From assembly GCA_022059125.1 (NCBI GenBank), contig JAEUWY010000001.1, positions 992,001 to 1,056,000 on the forward strand: a stretch of 64,000 bases of DNA. The letters run 5' to 3'. This DNA comes from Corynespora cassiicola. Its lineage: Eukaryota; Ascomycota; Dothideomycetes; Pleosporales; Corynesporascaceae. Positions 1-10,164 of the stretch are shown piece by piece (position 1 is the first letter of the stretch; the number at the start of each line of letters is the position of its first letter). The notes below the pieces were generated by a model. The model was not told where the DNA came from, did not search any database, and worked only from the letters and a program-made list of their open reading frames with translations. Both the position numbers and the translations under genes were made by a program.

Positions 1-2260
1 TGGAAGTGTTTTGCTGGTTACTACGGCGAGACGGAACGGTAGTCCAGCCTTGGTCGTCGTCAATACCAAGCAGACTCTGAACGGGCTGCTGTTCTTGCGG
101 TCTCTGAGGAGAGCTTGTGTTGCCAACCGGGCGGAAGTCGCCCGAGTAGAGCTCGCTGCCTTGGCCGTTAACGTCGACCAGAGACTCCCATACAATTTCG
201 TCATGGCTGGAGTAACCCTGATCCGTAACTAACGTGACAAGCTGTGTAGTTCGAGGATCCTTGTACAAGGTAGAAAAATGGTCATTTCTGAAGAGAATTG
301 CGATTTGACCAGGCTGCAGAGTTTCCCTCATGATTCTCAAACCATAGTCGGTTAATTGGGTTGGCCAACGGTTCAGGAATTCTTTAATCGCGTGGATATC
401 TGTGAACAATTGCTGTTCATCTGTTGACAAGGCTTCTCCGCTTTGGAGTTTTGCATCCAGCTCCTCCTCCTGAAACTGCACATACTGAGAAGTTTCGTAG
501 GATTTTGCTATGCGCTCAAAGGCAAAATGCGCCTCCGAACCTGCTTCAGGTAGCCAGCCATGCATCAATGGAATGTCAAAGGTCCGGTATAGCTGCATGT
601 CTTTGGTATTCTCGAACCCGCCAGGCCGCTTGGTGAGCGCTTGTGTGGGCGCAGACGTGCCATCGGTGACATCCGCATCGTGGACAAACATAGGGTTTAC
701 ATTCAAGCCAGTGTGAAGGGCAAGCAGGAACTTGTAAAGCTCACTGACGTCGGGTAGTTCTTGGGCAGCCCCACCACGGCGACCGGACATCAGCTCATCA
801 AACACAGCGTCAAGAAGTAACCCTAGACTGACTTGCTCTCGGGTCCTTAGGGTTTCGACCAGGGCCGTTTCTATGTCTGGGGGCGTAGACAGAACAAGCG
901 CATTAACGAGAGCCAATAGTGGACACGGTCCATTCAAGTTCTGAGTGAGGATGGGCGAATTGCGGATGCCACCCTTGTTGACATCTTGCCATCGAATGTG
1001 TTTAATCTGATAGTGTTCCTTCCTCTGTCGATTCATGACTGTGTTTGGTGACTCAAGGCCAGCACCTGCAGAAGCAGCTATGCCTGTATCAATAGGTCGT
1101 GGTGGCATCGGAGGAGGCTGGCCTTCTGTGGCTCTGCGTGGAGGCAGTGTGGGAGCTTGTTCTTCTTGGAAAGGCGATATGGGTGGCGAAGGAAACTGCG
1201 ATGCCTGTTCGGCGCGATGGAATTCTTCTTCATGCTTGCGTTCTTGTTCTGCCTTTGATGCAACCTCTTGAGCAGCAGCTAGCTCTCTCTGCCTTTTCTC
1301 CCGCTCGCTTTGCTCCCAGGCCTGTTGCTCCTGCCACGATCGCTCAGGGAGCTCCTGGTGATGGCTTTCCTCAGGCAGGCCGTGATTCCGCGCAAACGCG
1401 TCCAATGACGAGATATCCATGCCAGGGTCCCATGCTTCGGATGCATTGGAACTCTGCCTGGGCTGTGTGGAGCGCGGCGAAGCCGATTCGACGGCAATGA
1501 GTGGAGGCTGATCAGGGGACTTTTCCGACTGATTCGGCGGTACGTTGCTGTTGATGTTGAGGCTGGCCATGTTATGGGTGGGAGTATCGGGAGTCTGGAA
1601 AGAGGGCAGCTCGACCAGTTCTTCGTATTTTTGCGCATGTGACGGGGCGTCTCCCCAAACTTGCTGACTAGTCTCGCCACCAAAGTTGTAGTCTGACCCG
1701 TAGCCATTCCCCGATCCGTTCTGACTCTGCCCTGTGGTTTGCATCTTGAGATAGGGGTTGTTCGTCTGGAGCGGTATCGACCCAGAGCCCGAGCCGGTGC
1801 TGGCTGCGCCATAAGATGATGCGCTTGCTCCAGTAGGCTCTGGGGTAATGGCTTCGGAGGATTTTTTTATGGTCACTCCCGGGGGCGGGCCAGCGCGCAG
1901 AGCATCCGGGAGAGGGTCCTTGGTGGCAGCAGAAGCCGGGAGCGACTTGCCGCCGCCAATCTTCAGGGTATCTGGGAGGCCCTCGGGGCCGGACTCGTTG
2001 TCGGACTTGTCCCAGTCCTCGCTGTAGTCTGAGTCTCCGTCGTCTCTGTGCCTGTCTGCCTTGGCATCTTCGAGCGGCTTGAGTTTGAAGGCGGGCGACG
2101 TATTGAGGTCCGGCGAGTACAGTTGCTGGTGCGGGCCGGAAGAGGGCAGGTCCGGAGGCTGCTCGCTCGTCGGGGTCAGAGGATAGGGTGGATTGTTCAT
2201 GGCTTGCGAGAGAGGAGCGGGCACGAGGTCCGACGGTGGTGTAGGTTTGCGAAGGACCAT
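1..2260 (-). CDS. MINDY-family deubiquitinase, 3' end cut off by the window edge
   Basis: One uninterrupted reading frame of 753 visible codons runs off the left edge. The N-terminal ~415 residues are Pro/Ser/Glu-rich and look disordered. The MINDY (DUF544) core follows: it opens with YQIKHIRW, has the catalytic-cysteine motif LNGPCPLLALVNAL (Cys about residue 446), then GGFENTKDMQ..LMHGWLPE, and the histidine motif FRNDHFSTLYK (His about residue 661). The visible end still looks like the disordered tail (DDDQGWTTVPSR). MINDY enzymes are cysteine proteases that trim Lys48-linked ubiquitin chains; that role is taken from family knowledge. The start is the first ATG of the frame. The gene is divergent from TRM6 with about 540 bases between start codons. 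The family call is sure; the exact C-terminus cannot be seen. Confidence 0.9.
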   Translation of the reverse strand, partial: MVLRKPTPPSDLVPAPLSQAMNNPPYPLTPTSEQPPDLPSSGPHQQLYSPDLNTSPAFKLKPLEDAKADRHRDDGDSDYSEDWDKSDNESGPEGLPDTLKIGGGKSLPASAATKDPLPDALRAGPPPGVTIKKSSEAITPEPTGASASSYGAASTGSGSGSIPLQTNNPYLKMQTTGQSQNGSGNGYGSDYNFGGETSQQVWGDAPSHAQKYEELVELPSFQTPDTPTHNMASLNINSNVPPNQSEKSPDQPPLIAVESASPRSTQPRQSSNASEAWDPGMDISSLDAFARNHGLPEESHHQELPERSWQEQQAWEQSEREKRQRELAAAQEVASKAEQERKHEEEFHRAEQASQFPSPPISPFQEEQAPTLPPRRATEGQPPPMPPRPIDTGIAASAGAGLESPNTVMNRQRKEHYQIKHIRWQDVNKGGIRNSPILTQNLNGPCPLLALVNALVLSTPPDIETALVETLRTREQVSLGLLLDAVFDELMSGRRGGAAQELPDVSELYKFLLALHTGLNVNPMFVHDADVTDGTSAPTQALTKRPGGFENTKDMQLYRTFDIPLMHGWLPEAGSEAHFAFERIAKSYETSQYVQFQEEELDAKLQSGEALSTDEQQLFTDIHAIKEFLNRWPTQLTDYGLRIMRETLQPGQIAILFRNDHFSTLYKDPRTTQLVTLVTDQGYSSHDEIVWESLVDVNGQGSELYSGDFRPVGNTSSPQRPQEQQPVQSLLGIDDDQGWTTVPSRRSNQQNTS

Positions 2261-2802
2261 GGCGGAGAGGCGGGGAGGGGAGCGTGAGCGGGCGTCTTCA
2301 CGGGCGCAGGGACACGGGCGAGCTCCAGCCACCTAGCAATAGGCTGGGCGAAGCTTGACGTTTGCTTTTGGTTTCAGTGGGCAGAAGGGGAGGCGGCGAC
2401 AAAGAGCGGTGGGATATGCCGATGGGCTGCGGAGGAAGGGACGGCGCGAGGGGTGGCGGGTTGCTGCTGCTGTATACGCGGCCCTCCGTATTCTTGTACG
2501 GAAGCTGCGAGGCGCGCTGACGATGACGACTGATGGCGGCCGCCAGGACGGGGGCTCGCGGGGGGCTCCAGCCTCACGCCTCACGCGCCACCTGCACCGC
2601 CACGCCGCACGCCCAAGCCCGAGCCCGAGCCCGAGCTTCACGTGGGGAAGGCCCGCCGACCCGCCGTCCTCAGCAGCAAAAAAAATCCCCAGGCTGTCCA
2701 CGGGTCGCAGCAGGCCCAGTCGCAGCCATTCACAACGAGACGGCAGTCCTGGGGCACAGGGACGCGTAGACTTCGCAAGCACCCCCCGAAAACGGCCGCG
2801 CG
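2261..2802. promoter_or_regulatory. Divergent promoter region between MINDY and TRM6
   Basis: This 540-base GC-rich spacer separates the start codons of two outward-facing genes and must hold both 5' leaders. It contains a short hexamer run (CCCGAG repeated, about 2617-2636). I see no convincing TATA box. Open frames cross it only because of its high GC. Confidence 0.5.
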
Positions 2803-4706
2803 ATGCATTCCTACATCCGCCCCAACACGCACATCGCCATCCGCCTGCCCTCGGGCATCGTGAAGATCCTCGAGATTGCCCCCAACACGTACGTCGCATA
2901 GCCCGAGTGAGCACCACCGGCCCCGGATGCGCCCAGAAGCTGTGCAGTGAATTCCTGACCGCAAGCAGAAATATCAACCTTGGCAAGTTTGGCACCTTCT
3001 CGTCCAACCTCATCCTCGGTCGCCCCTACTACCTCACCTTCGAGCTTCTGGACAAGGACGATGGCCGCGCAAAGACGGAGCTGCGCGTGGTGCCTGCTGC
3101 CGAGCTCCACGCCGAAGCGCTAGGGAGCGACCAGCAGCCAGCGCCAGCAGAGTCCCGCGACGAGCCCGCTGGCGAGGGCGAGTTCGACATTGTTGGCGAG
3201 GATGGCGAAGTCATCATGCGCAACAACCGCCTGACCGTCGACGACCCTTCGCGGCAGACGTTGTCCATGGAAGAGATTGAGGAACTCAAGAGAGCAGGCA
3301 CCGGCTCTGGGAAGGACATCATTGCTAAGATCATGAGCTCACACCTGGCCATAGACGAGAAGACGTCCTTCTCGCTAGCCAAATACACTCTCCGCAAGTC
3401 GCGGAAATACTTGAAGCGATTCACAGTCTTGCCATTAGATGTCGGCATGCTGGCCGAATTCATCACCGAGCGGGAAGCATACAAAATCATGGACTTGAGG
3501 GAAGAGTCCCTGGGCCTCATCAGCAGCTGGGCCAACGTGCATTGTGGAGCATCTAGTCGCGTGCAGACGACAGAAGACGCCATCACTCAAATAGGCGGAG
3601 GCAGGTGGTTGGTGGTAGACGATACAGGAGGTCTGGTCACCGCAGCCCTCGCGGAAAAGATGGATATCCTCTATCCGGAAGAGCAAGACGAGCACAGTGA
3701 GGAAGAAGACCCAACACCTCAGCATGACGCGCAGGCTGCCCCAGACATCGTCATGGCCGATGCGCCAGATCATGATCCGCAGAGCGAGACTCCAGGCCAG
3801 GATGCGACATCAAAATCGGCCGACCCAGCAGCAGAGCATTCAAATCCCCTATCACGACCCCGAAGACCTCCACGACCTCACATTCCCCAGATGGATGCTA
3901 CCACCAACACTCTCACCGTAGTACATCCCAACAACCAACCGAATCTGAGTTATCTCAAGTACTTTTCATTCGATACTGGCAACCCTGTCACATCGCATCC
4001 ACTATACAAGCATCTGCGCTCCGTCTCATGGTTACAGCTCCTACACCCAACTGAGGATCCGTCGTACATTGAGCCAGAAGTCCTGCCGGAAGAAACACTG
4101 GCAAGCTTGAAGTCTAGCAAGAGGGGTAACTACTACAAAAAGCGAAGGAGGTGGGAGAGGACGACCATGGTAGTCGATGAAACAAGACGAGGGGGGTTCG
4201 ATGGCTTGGTTGTCGCAAGCACTATGGAACTCAGGACCATTCTCAGAGAATTAGTGCCGCTTGTCCGCGGTGGAGGCAAGGTGGTGATATACAGCGCCAA
4301 CGTCGAACCGCTCGTCGAGGTGTGCGATTACTATAGCAAAGAACGGCGCACGGCATTCCTAGCACGCCAGTTTGGGCAAGAGAATGGGAAAGCGTCCAAA
4401 TTGGATATCAAACAGGAGGACAAAGACGAGGAAGAGGCCAACACGCCTGGAAGTGAGGAAGACGAAGATGAAGACTTCCCCGTCAATCCTACGCTGCTGC
4501 TGGCACCCTCGTTACAAACGGCAAGAGCGCGCCACTGGCAGGTATTGCCCGAGCGGACACACCCAATGATGACCAGTCGAGGTGGTGCCGAGGGTTACAT
4601 CTTCACAGCAACTAGGGTGTTACCAGCAGAAGGAAGGGTGGAAGCCAGGGGCCATAGTCGGGGGAAGAAGAGAAAGATAGGAGTAGAGACAGCTGCCAAA
4701 GCTTGA
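2803..4706 (+). CDS. TRM6: tRNA (adenine(58)-N1)-methyltransferase non-catalytic subunit Trm6/Gcd10
   Basis: Two exons: 2803-2888 and 2969-4706, joined across an 80-base intron (GTACGT...AG), give 607 residues. The N-terminus MHSYIRPNTHIAIRLPSG.. then NINLGKFGTFSSNLILGRPYYLTFEL is the typical Gcd10/TRM6 opening. The middle has SGKDIIAKI and KYTLRKSRKYLKRFTVL, also characteristic. The C-terminal half holds the degenerate Rossmann fold (FDGLVVAS.., GGKVVIYSANVEPL) and ends with a basic KKRKIG stretch. With Trm61 it forms the nuclear complex that makes m1A58 in tRNAs, including initiator tRNA; Trm6 binds tRNA and lacks catalysis. An acidic insertion (residues about 420-490) is species-variable. 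The intron is required: without it the methionine start and first conserved block are in another frame. Confidence 0.93.
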
Positions 4707-4853
4707 GAATGTGACTCCTAATGAGCGTCACCCTTGCTGACTTGGATCAGCTTTGATTATTTGACCTCCCCAGCCAGGGCGCATTCCTTCTATTGATCAA
4801 GTCGTGAATCCGCTCGACGCACAATGGTGTTTCTCCCTACAGCGCATTTACAT

Positions 4854-5615
4854 TTACAAGGCCTTGCCCATGAACTTCCTCTTCGTAAAGCTCAGCCACC
4901 ATTTGCTGGGCGTGTTTGTGCCATCCCCATAAACTCTGTTCAACAACCTCGTGGCAAGTTCCTGGCGCATCTGCATAATGTACTGCCTCAGAGTCTCTGC
5001 CTGGTTCCGGTCCGGTGGTGCCTCGAAGGCTTGGTTAAGGGGAAAGCCAGCATCGCCTGGAATAGCAAAGTTGGTATCCAAAGCGATGTTCATGACGGCC
5101 TGCATTATGCGTCAGAGCCCAAAGTTGCCCAGGCGTCGTCATCTAGAATGCTCTCACCTTCTCAGCCTCCCGCCTGCCCATCCCAGGCTTAATCTTGCTC
5201 AATACTTCGCTCACAAACAGGATACCATAGATGAGCACCCGGTCGGCGGGACCCTTGATTTCAAAATTACGGAAGAAAGTGTTGGCGCGGAAGAGGGCGA
5301 GAATCTCGTCCAGTGGGTCATACGACTCGTTTGAGGCGTCGATGGTAAGCTCCGTGACATCTGCGGGGAGAGCGGGTAGCTGGATTGCGGGACCTCTTGT
5401 CTTGGTACGGAGGGGGAGGAGGGCAAAATTGCCTATGAACATTTGGTCAGGAGATTCATACCGGCGAGGAAAGGACGGGCGTACCGATCAGCTGTTGGTT
5501 AGGCTCGTCTAGGAAGACGGAGTGGTAGGCCTGGGAGGTTAGCTGGGGGAAGCCAATTGTAAGGTGTGAAAACGGCAGGACAGGTGTTACCAAATCCAGG
5601 GCTACCTACGGGCAT
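4854..5615 (-). CDS. ARC18: Arp2/3 complex 21 kDa subunit (ARPC3)
   Basis: Four exons on the minus strand (5610-5615, 5485-5530, 5158-5432, 4854-5099) give 190 residues, close to the family length. The joined N-terminus reads MPAYHSVFLDEPNQQLIGNF, the usual ARPC3 start; the end KWWLSFTKRKFMGKAL is the usual ARPC3 tail. The protein is a structural subunit of the seven-member complex that nucleates branched actin filaments in the cytoplasm (family knowledge). The first coding exon is only 6 bases (Met-Pro). Two AG acceptors 12 bases apart precede exon 2; the downstream one gives the conserved MPAYHS, the upstream one would insert four residues. It converges on TRM6, with about 150 bases between stop codons. 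Confidence 0.93.
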
Positions 5616-5900
5616 CTTGAAAATGTGCTCGCCTGGCGGAGGTCTCGTGTGGGGAGATTGAAGGTCGATTCGGCGGCGGTGCTGGCGTAGCTGGCGTAGC
5701 TTGGCCGAGTGAGGTGCAACCGTAGGGCTGAAGTGGGATGATTACGTCAGCCCGCGCCTGGGAGTAAGGTCAATTAACGACGCGTCTTGATCCGCGGCGC
5801 GTCTCACATCCGCCTCTGCTTCTGCCTACAGCTACCTTGTCAATCACGCTCCCGACTTTTTTTCCCACATTCCCTTCACCAACAACCTTCACTCCCAATC

Positions 5901-7179
5901 ATGTCAGACTTCGGGGACGAAATGGACGTGGATGCGCCCGTCGCCGATTCATCCATAAGTTTCGGCGGTGATCCCAAGAAAGGGAAGCGGAGTGCTGCAA
6001 ACCTGCCAGTAGAGGCGGAAGACACGCTTCCATGGTATGGACCTTCATATACATGTTTGGAATTTACTGAAAGGATCTAGGGTGGAGAAATATCGACCAG
6101 ACTCTCTCGATGATGTCGAAGGCCACAAGGACATCATAGCAACCATAAACAAGTTTGTCGACTCAAACGTAGGGACAATCGCCCCGCAGCGTTTAAGAAC
6201 TCGCACTAATTCTTGTCAGAGGCTGCCCCATTTATTGCTCTATGGTCCTCCCGGTACTGGAAAGACATCGACAGTCCTCGCTCTCGCCCGGCGGATATAC
6301 GGAAACAAGAATATGAGGCAAATGGTACTCGAACTTAATGCTTCGGACGACCGAGGTATCGATGTTGTACGGGAACAAATCAAGACCTTTAGCAGCACGA
6401 AGCAGATCTTTTCCGTGGCACCTAAGCCCGGCGAGGCCTCCTTGGCTACCTTCAAGCTCATCATTCTGGACGAAGCCGATGCTATGACCGCGACCGCTCA
6501 GATGGCCCTGCGAAGAATTATGGAGAAGTACACTGCAAATACTCGCTTCTGTATAATTGCCAATTACACCCACAAGCTGTCTCCCGCTCTGCTTTCCCGT
6601 TGTACAAGATTTCGTTTCTCGCCACTTAAAAACGGCGACATCAGGAACCTGGTTGAGAAGGTTGTCATCGAAGAGAATGTCAATATTTCAACGGATGCTG
6701 TCGATTCTTTGGTCACACTGAGTAAGGGCGATATGCGCCGAGCATTAAACGTTCTGCAGGCTTGCCATGCTTCTAGCACGCCTCTGCAAGCATCGGGAAA
6801 ACCGGCTCCAGATCCGAGCACAATCGTGCGCGACAAAATCACACAGAGTACGATCTACGATTGTATTGCGGCACCGCACCCCGAGGATATCCAGATGATT
6901 CTCGACACGCTTCTATCGACTTCTGATATGACGCATTGCCTCAAAACGATCAACAATATCAAGGCGCTAAAAGGTCTCGCATTGGCAGATATCCTCACGG
7001 CTCTAAGCGAGGAACTTATCAAGAATGATGTGCCTCCGCAGACCATGGTGACTTGGATGGCTGGCTTGGCAGACATAGAGTACCGATTGAGCGGGGGTGG
7101 AAGCGAGGCCATTCAGACAGGCGCAGCTGCTGGGGTCGTGAGGACTGGCGTGGAATTGCTCGCGCACGGGAAAAAGTGA
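5901..7179 (+). CDS. RFC3: Replication factor C subunit 3 (clamp loader AAA+ ATPase)
   Basis: Three exons (5901-6034, 6081-6168, 6220-7179) give 393 residues. After an acidic start come WVEKYRPDSLDDV (RFC box), Walker A GPPGTGKT (residues 83-90), the Walker B DEAD box (158-161), sensor 1 IIANYTHKL, the SRC arginine finger LLSRCTRFRF, and sensor 2 GDMRRALN. The C-terminal collar domain ends at VELLAHGKK. It is one of the small subunits that load PCNA on primed DNA and take part in checkpoint loaders. Spliced reading NKFVDSN|RLPHLLLYG matches the family, so the 51-base segment 6169-6219 is an intron although it has no stop and is a multiple of three. A compact promoter separates it from ARPC3. 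Confidence 0.95.
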
Positions 7180-7700
7180 AGGGCTGGATTGATTAGCATG
7201 AGCCTGGCGTAAACGATGATGTATAAAACGGCCCGGGAGTAGTTTATTGGCCCTTCGAATTTTGATACCACTGTAATGTTTTGGAAAAAGTCAATGATTG
7301 AGCTGCACCTACTGGTTTGCCTCATTCCGCACGTTTGACCCTGGGACAGAATCTGCCGTTTCTCACTAAAGTTTGGCCCAGCACCAAGCCCTCGATTGGA
7401 GTTGGAGGGGTCGCCTGCAGTAACCCAGCATAGTTGTAATGCTTAGGTTTCTCTACCCGGATGTTTTTCGTGCAGATTAGGCAGACACTACCTTGTTCTT
7501 TTCCTTTCCAACGCTCGACCCTGAATTATAAAGCCCTCCTCTGTGGTACAAACATTACACGCTAGATCCTGATAGAACGCACCAATACCCTGCAGCCTGA
7601 CTGCAACCTTCAATGACGATATTGGAGTTCTTACTATTGATAAATTATTACAATATTCGATCACTTCAAACTTTCACCACAGAACAAGCCTATCTCCAGA
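7180..7700. other. Intergenic stretch between RFC3 and the next gene
   Basis: This 520-base spacer holds the RFC3 3' end and the leader of the next plus-strand gene. AT content rises toward the start codon (7625-7690), typical of a 5' leader. I see no coding signal, RNA gene or repeat in it. Confidence 0.4.
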
Positions 7701-9092
7701 ATGACTCTCAAGAAGACTAGGACTCCGAGTGTTTGCAGAGCCAACAAAGGAACGGCGGCGAAAAAGACGATGCAGTCAAATTCGCCTCCTACGGTTTCAA
7801 GGCGTGTTTTACGCTCGAAAGCAAAATCGCTCAAGCGCGGTCTGGCCAATCCATCTCAGGATGATGATGTCGATATGAGTAGCATCCAGCCTTTTCGCAA
7901 GAAGACCATGGTCAAGCGCGTGATCCGTGGTGCCAATCGGGAGCGACGTCGCTCACACAACGGTCCTGGTTCTGGCTCCGACGTTGGGCTGAGGATGCCG
8001 TTCGAGATTGGTAAGATCAGTGAAGAGGTGCAGAGGACATCGCCAGGAATTCCATCCATGGCCTCTGCAGATACCAATCCTGTCCCTCCTCTCCTGCGGA
8101 CATCACGCACTCCATCGCCGAAGCGTGACACGACCAGCCCTCTTGTCCCCGACAATTCATTGAAGATGGCGTCATACGGGTTTGGCGCATATTCTTCTGC
8201 GGTCGCAGTGAGGTCATGGGGCTCTCGGGTCTTCCCTAGCAGGACTTGGGCCAGCTGGGCTAAGGAGGATAGGGAGACGATAGATGGGCCTGATCCTGTT
8301 TCTGACGTCAAAACCGATGCCAAAGAGGCGCCAGGAATCAAGTCTTCTGCTCCTGAGCAATGTGTCAATGCTCACAAGCCTGAAAGTACCGAGGAAGGAG
8401 CCGCAAAGCCTGACGCGGTCACTGGGCAGAAAGATGGTCAGGGATACAACTTGAATGTTCCTGAGTTCGTGTCACCTCCCGCATCCCTTGTGCCTAGTAG
8501 GGCCAGCGTCGACCAGTACGATGATATCAAGACGAACAGCTCTTTCGAAGAGAAACTCGTCATTCGTAGTAGTACTCAGCATTTGGGATTACAGGGACCA
8601 AGGACATTAAAGTGCACTGAAGCACTTCCAGAGGACGTCGAGGAAGCAATTGAAAAGAGCAAGGCCATTCTCAGGCTGTGGGCCGAGAGCTCCGATTCGC
8701 TAGAAGCAATGATGAATCGTCTCGAGCGAATGGTGGGAACACAGTCTGAGAAGAAGACCGGCCGTTTGTCTCCCAGGGAGTGTGCATTGAAATTGCTGAA
8801 GCATCTTGAAGACGTCAAGGAAGGTCGTGTTGAAACCGGTGAGCCCCAGGTTCTCGTTGAACACGAGATCATGTGGGCAGAGTGGCTCGTATTTGTGACG
8901 AAGGCAAAAGTCATGCATTTGAACACCAAGGGTTGCAACTGTCGTCCTGAGTGGTTAGCCGGCCGGAGGCCCAGGTATGATGGCGACAGGGTCAAATTTG
9001 AAGACGAGTCTAGCTCAGAACTAGAATGGTCCAAGCCCGCGGGATATCAAACCCCTCGCCCATTTCCTGGTCTCTTTTCTGAGTATGACTAG
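7701..9092 (+). CDS. Unrecognised Ser/Thr/Lys-rich protein, 463 residues
   Basis: A single long frame with an ATG just after an AT-rich leader. The first ~60 residues are strongly basic (MTLKKTRTPS.., many Lys/Arg), with short basic runs such as KKTMVKRVIRGANRERRR that could act in nuclear import. The middle is low complexity, rich in Ser, Pro and charged residues. The C-terminal ~150 residues look more ordered: a helical block EEAIEKSKAILRLWAESSDS, then CALKLLKHLEDVKEG and EHEIMWAEWLVFVTKAK, followed by CNCRPEWLAGRRPRYDGD. Codon use resembles its neighbours, so I take it as a real gene. I recognise no family. It might be a nuclear or chromatin-associated protein, but only composition suggests this. 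Confidence 0.7.
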   Translation: MTLKKTRTPSVCRANKGTAAKKTMQSNSPPTVSRRVLRSKAKSLKRGLANPSQDDDVDMSSIQPFRKKTMVKRVIRGANRERRRSHNGPGSGSDVGLRMPFEIGKISEEVQRTSPGIPSMASADTNPVPPLLRTSRTPSPKRDTTSPLVPDNSLKMASYGFGAYSSAVAVRSWGSRVFPSRTWASWAKEDRETIDGPDPVSDVKTDAKEAPGIKSSAPEQCVNAHKPESTEEGAAKPDAVTGQKDGQGYNLNVPEFVSPPASLVPSRASVDQYDDIKTNSSFEEKLVIRSSTQHLGLQGPRTLKCTEALPEDVEEAIEKSKAILRLWAESSDSLEAMMNRLERMVGTQSEKKTGRLSPRECALKLLKHLEDVKEGRVETGEPQVLVEHEIMWAEWLVFVTKAKVMHLNTKGCNCRPEWLAGRRPRYDGDRVKFEDESSSELEWSKPAGYQTPRPFPGLFSEYD

Positions 9093-9522
9093 CCCGGGGA
9101 AGTACATAGTGATTATTCTGGCTTGCGGAGAGCTGTTGGGGATTGTTTAACACATTCATGCAGAAGGCATCATCAGATAAGCCCTAGTATATGACTCGTA
9201 GTAGAATGGAACACCTGATGGTGTATCAAGAAGCTTGGAATTGATTACGAGAGACAGCCTGACTAAACATGCATCTACAGCTATAAATTAACGGTAATGA
9301 ATAAATAGGTTATAAGCTCTGAAGCCTATGATTTCTAATGATGCCAGTTCTCCTGAAAAACATGCTTTTCCTAATAGCTTCTAGAAATGGTATCCCATAA
9401 ACTCCAAGAATGTGCTGAAATCTGAACAGTTGGGGGGTCAAAAAGTAATTGCCACCACACACTCTCTCTTTCTCTACGCTTTTCCAAGTAGACCCGCGAT
9501 CAACCATGGTCGCAAAAAATCC
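9093..9522. other. AT-rich spacer downstream of the unrecognised gene
   Basis: About 430 bases between a stop codon and the tRNA terminator. Moderately AT-rich, with no frame that looks coding and no repeat that I could match inside the window. Confidence 0.4.
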
Positions 9523-9530
9523 AAAAAAAA
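9523..9530 (-). terminator. RNA polymerase III terminator of the tRNA
   Basis: Eight consecutive A on the plus strand, hence eight T on the transcribed minus strand, start one base after the tRNA 3' end. This is the normal pol III stop signal. Confidence 0.85.
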
Positions 9531-9616
9531 CGACCACGCCAGGGATCGAACCTGGAATCTCTTGATGTCTGATCTGATGATCGTAGTCAAGCGCCTTGCC
9601 ATTTGGCCACGCGGCC
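9531..9616 (-). tRNA. tRNA-Arg(ACG) with an anticodon-loop intron
   Basis: On the minus strand the 86 bases fold as a cloverleaf. The acceptor stem pairs GGCCGCG with CGTGGTC (two G-T pairs) and leaves discriminator G. The D arm is GCC..GGC; the anticodon stem pairs CTTGA with TCAAG; the T arm is CCAGG TTCGATC CCTGG. The loop CT-ACG-A gives anticodon ACG (Arg), followed by about 14 extra bases before position 38, the canonical site of nuclear tRNA introns. A box TGGCCAAATGG and B box GGTTCGATCCC match the pol III internal promoter. An eight-T terminator follows directly. Confidence 0.88.
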
Positions 9617-10164
9617 GGTTGTTGTGATTGATGGATGTTCATTCAAATTTAAAATTCATATTCATAATAATTCTACGCATTTTCAAAACCAAGTATTCAA
9701 CCAAAACTCGAATTTTTCAGATAGACAAAATATTTTTCCGATGGCGAGAGAGCCGGGCGTGCCGGCAAAGAAAAGTTTTACTCCAACCTATCCGTGATTG
9801 GCTGTGCTAGTTCACGCCAAGTCTACTCCTTTAGCGTAAGCATCCGTCAACCACAAGAGATAATTAGCCTTCTTGATCTCAAAAGGTTGTGTCGCGCGCT
9901 AGACATCTAAGCTGGGGCAGAGCTGTATACTCGTGCACTTTTTTCCAAGGAAAAAGACAATCACCGATTGCATTATCTGGTGTTTTTTTTTACCCAGCTA
10001 TTCTACCGTAGGTCAGATAGCCCCATACCTGTGATGGATTTTGCAAATTACCCCTTTCAAGCTATCGAAACAGATTCGATTCGAGTCCAACACCGATGAG
10101 TGAATGGGAAATTGCCAAATCAGAAAGCATACGCCCCACCGAGCCCAGAGGTGTGACCTTATAA
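9617..10164. other. Spacer between tRNA and small gene, holding a decayed transposon copy
   Basis: About 550 AT-rich bases. It contains one decayed member of the TA-flanked miniature element family (9781-9925, listed separately) and poly-T/A runs. No coding signal is seen. Confidence 0.4.
9781..9925 (-). mobile_element. Decayed miniature inverted-repeat element, copy C
   Basis: Read on the minus strand from 9925, the first ~45 bases (CAGCTCTGCCCCAGCTTAGA, then TGTCTAGCGCGCGACACAACC and TTTT) match the ends of the clear copies at 21760 and 48875. A TA (9926-9927) flanks this end, as in the other copies. The opposite end is placed near 9781 only because the other copies are about 140 bases long; its inverted repeat is not recognisable. 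The interior has diverged strongly. Confidence 0.5.

Noticed and set aside
11..716. Open frames on the plus strand at the left edge
   Set aside because: They run antisense to the MINDY frame, which carries the family motifs. They have no content of their own.
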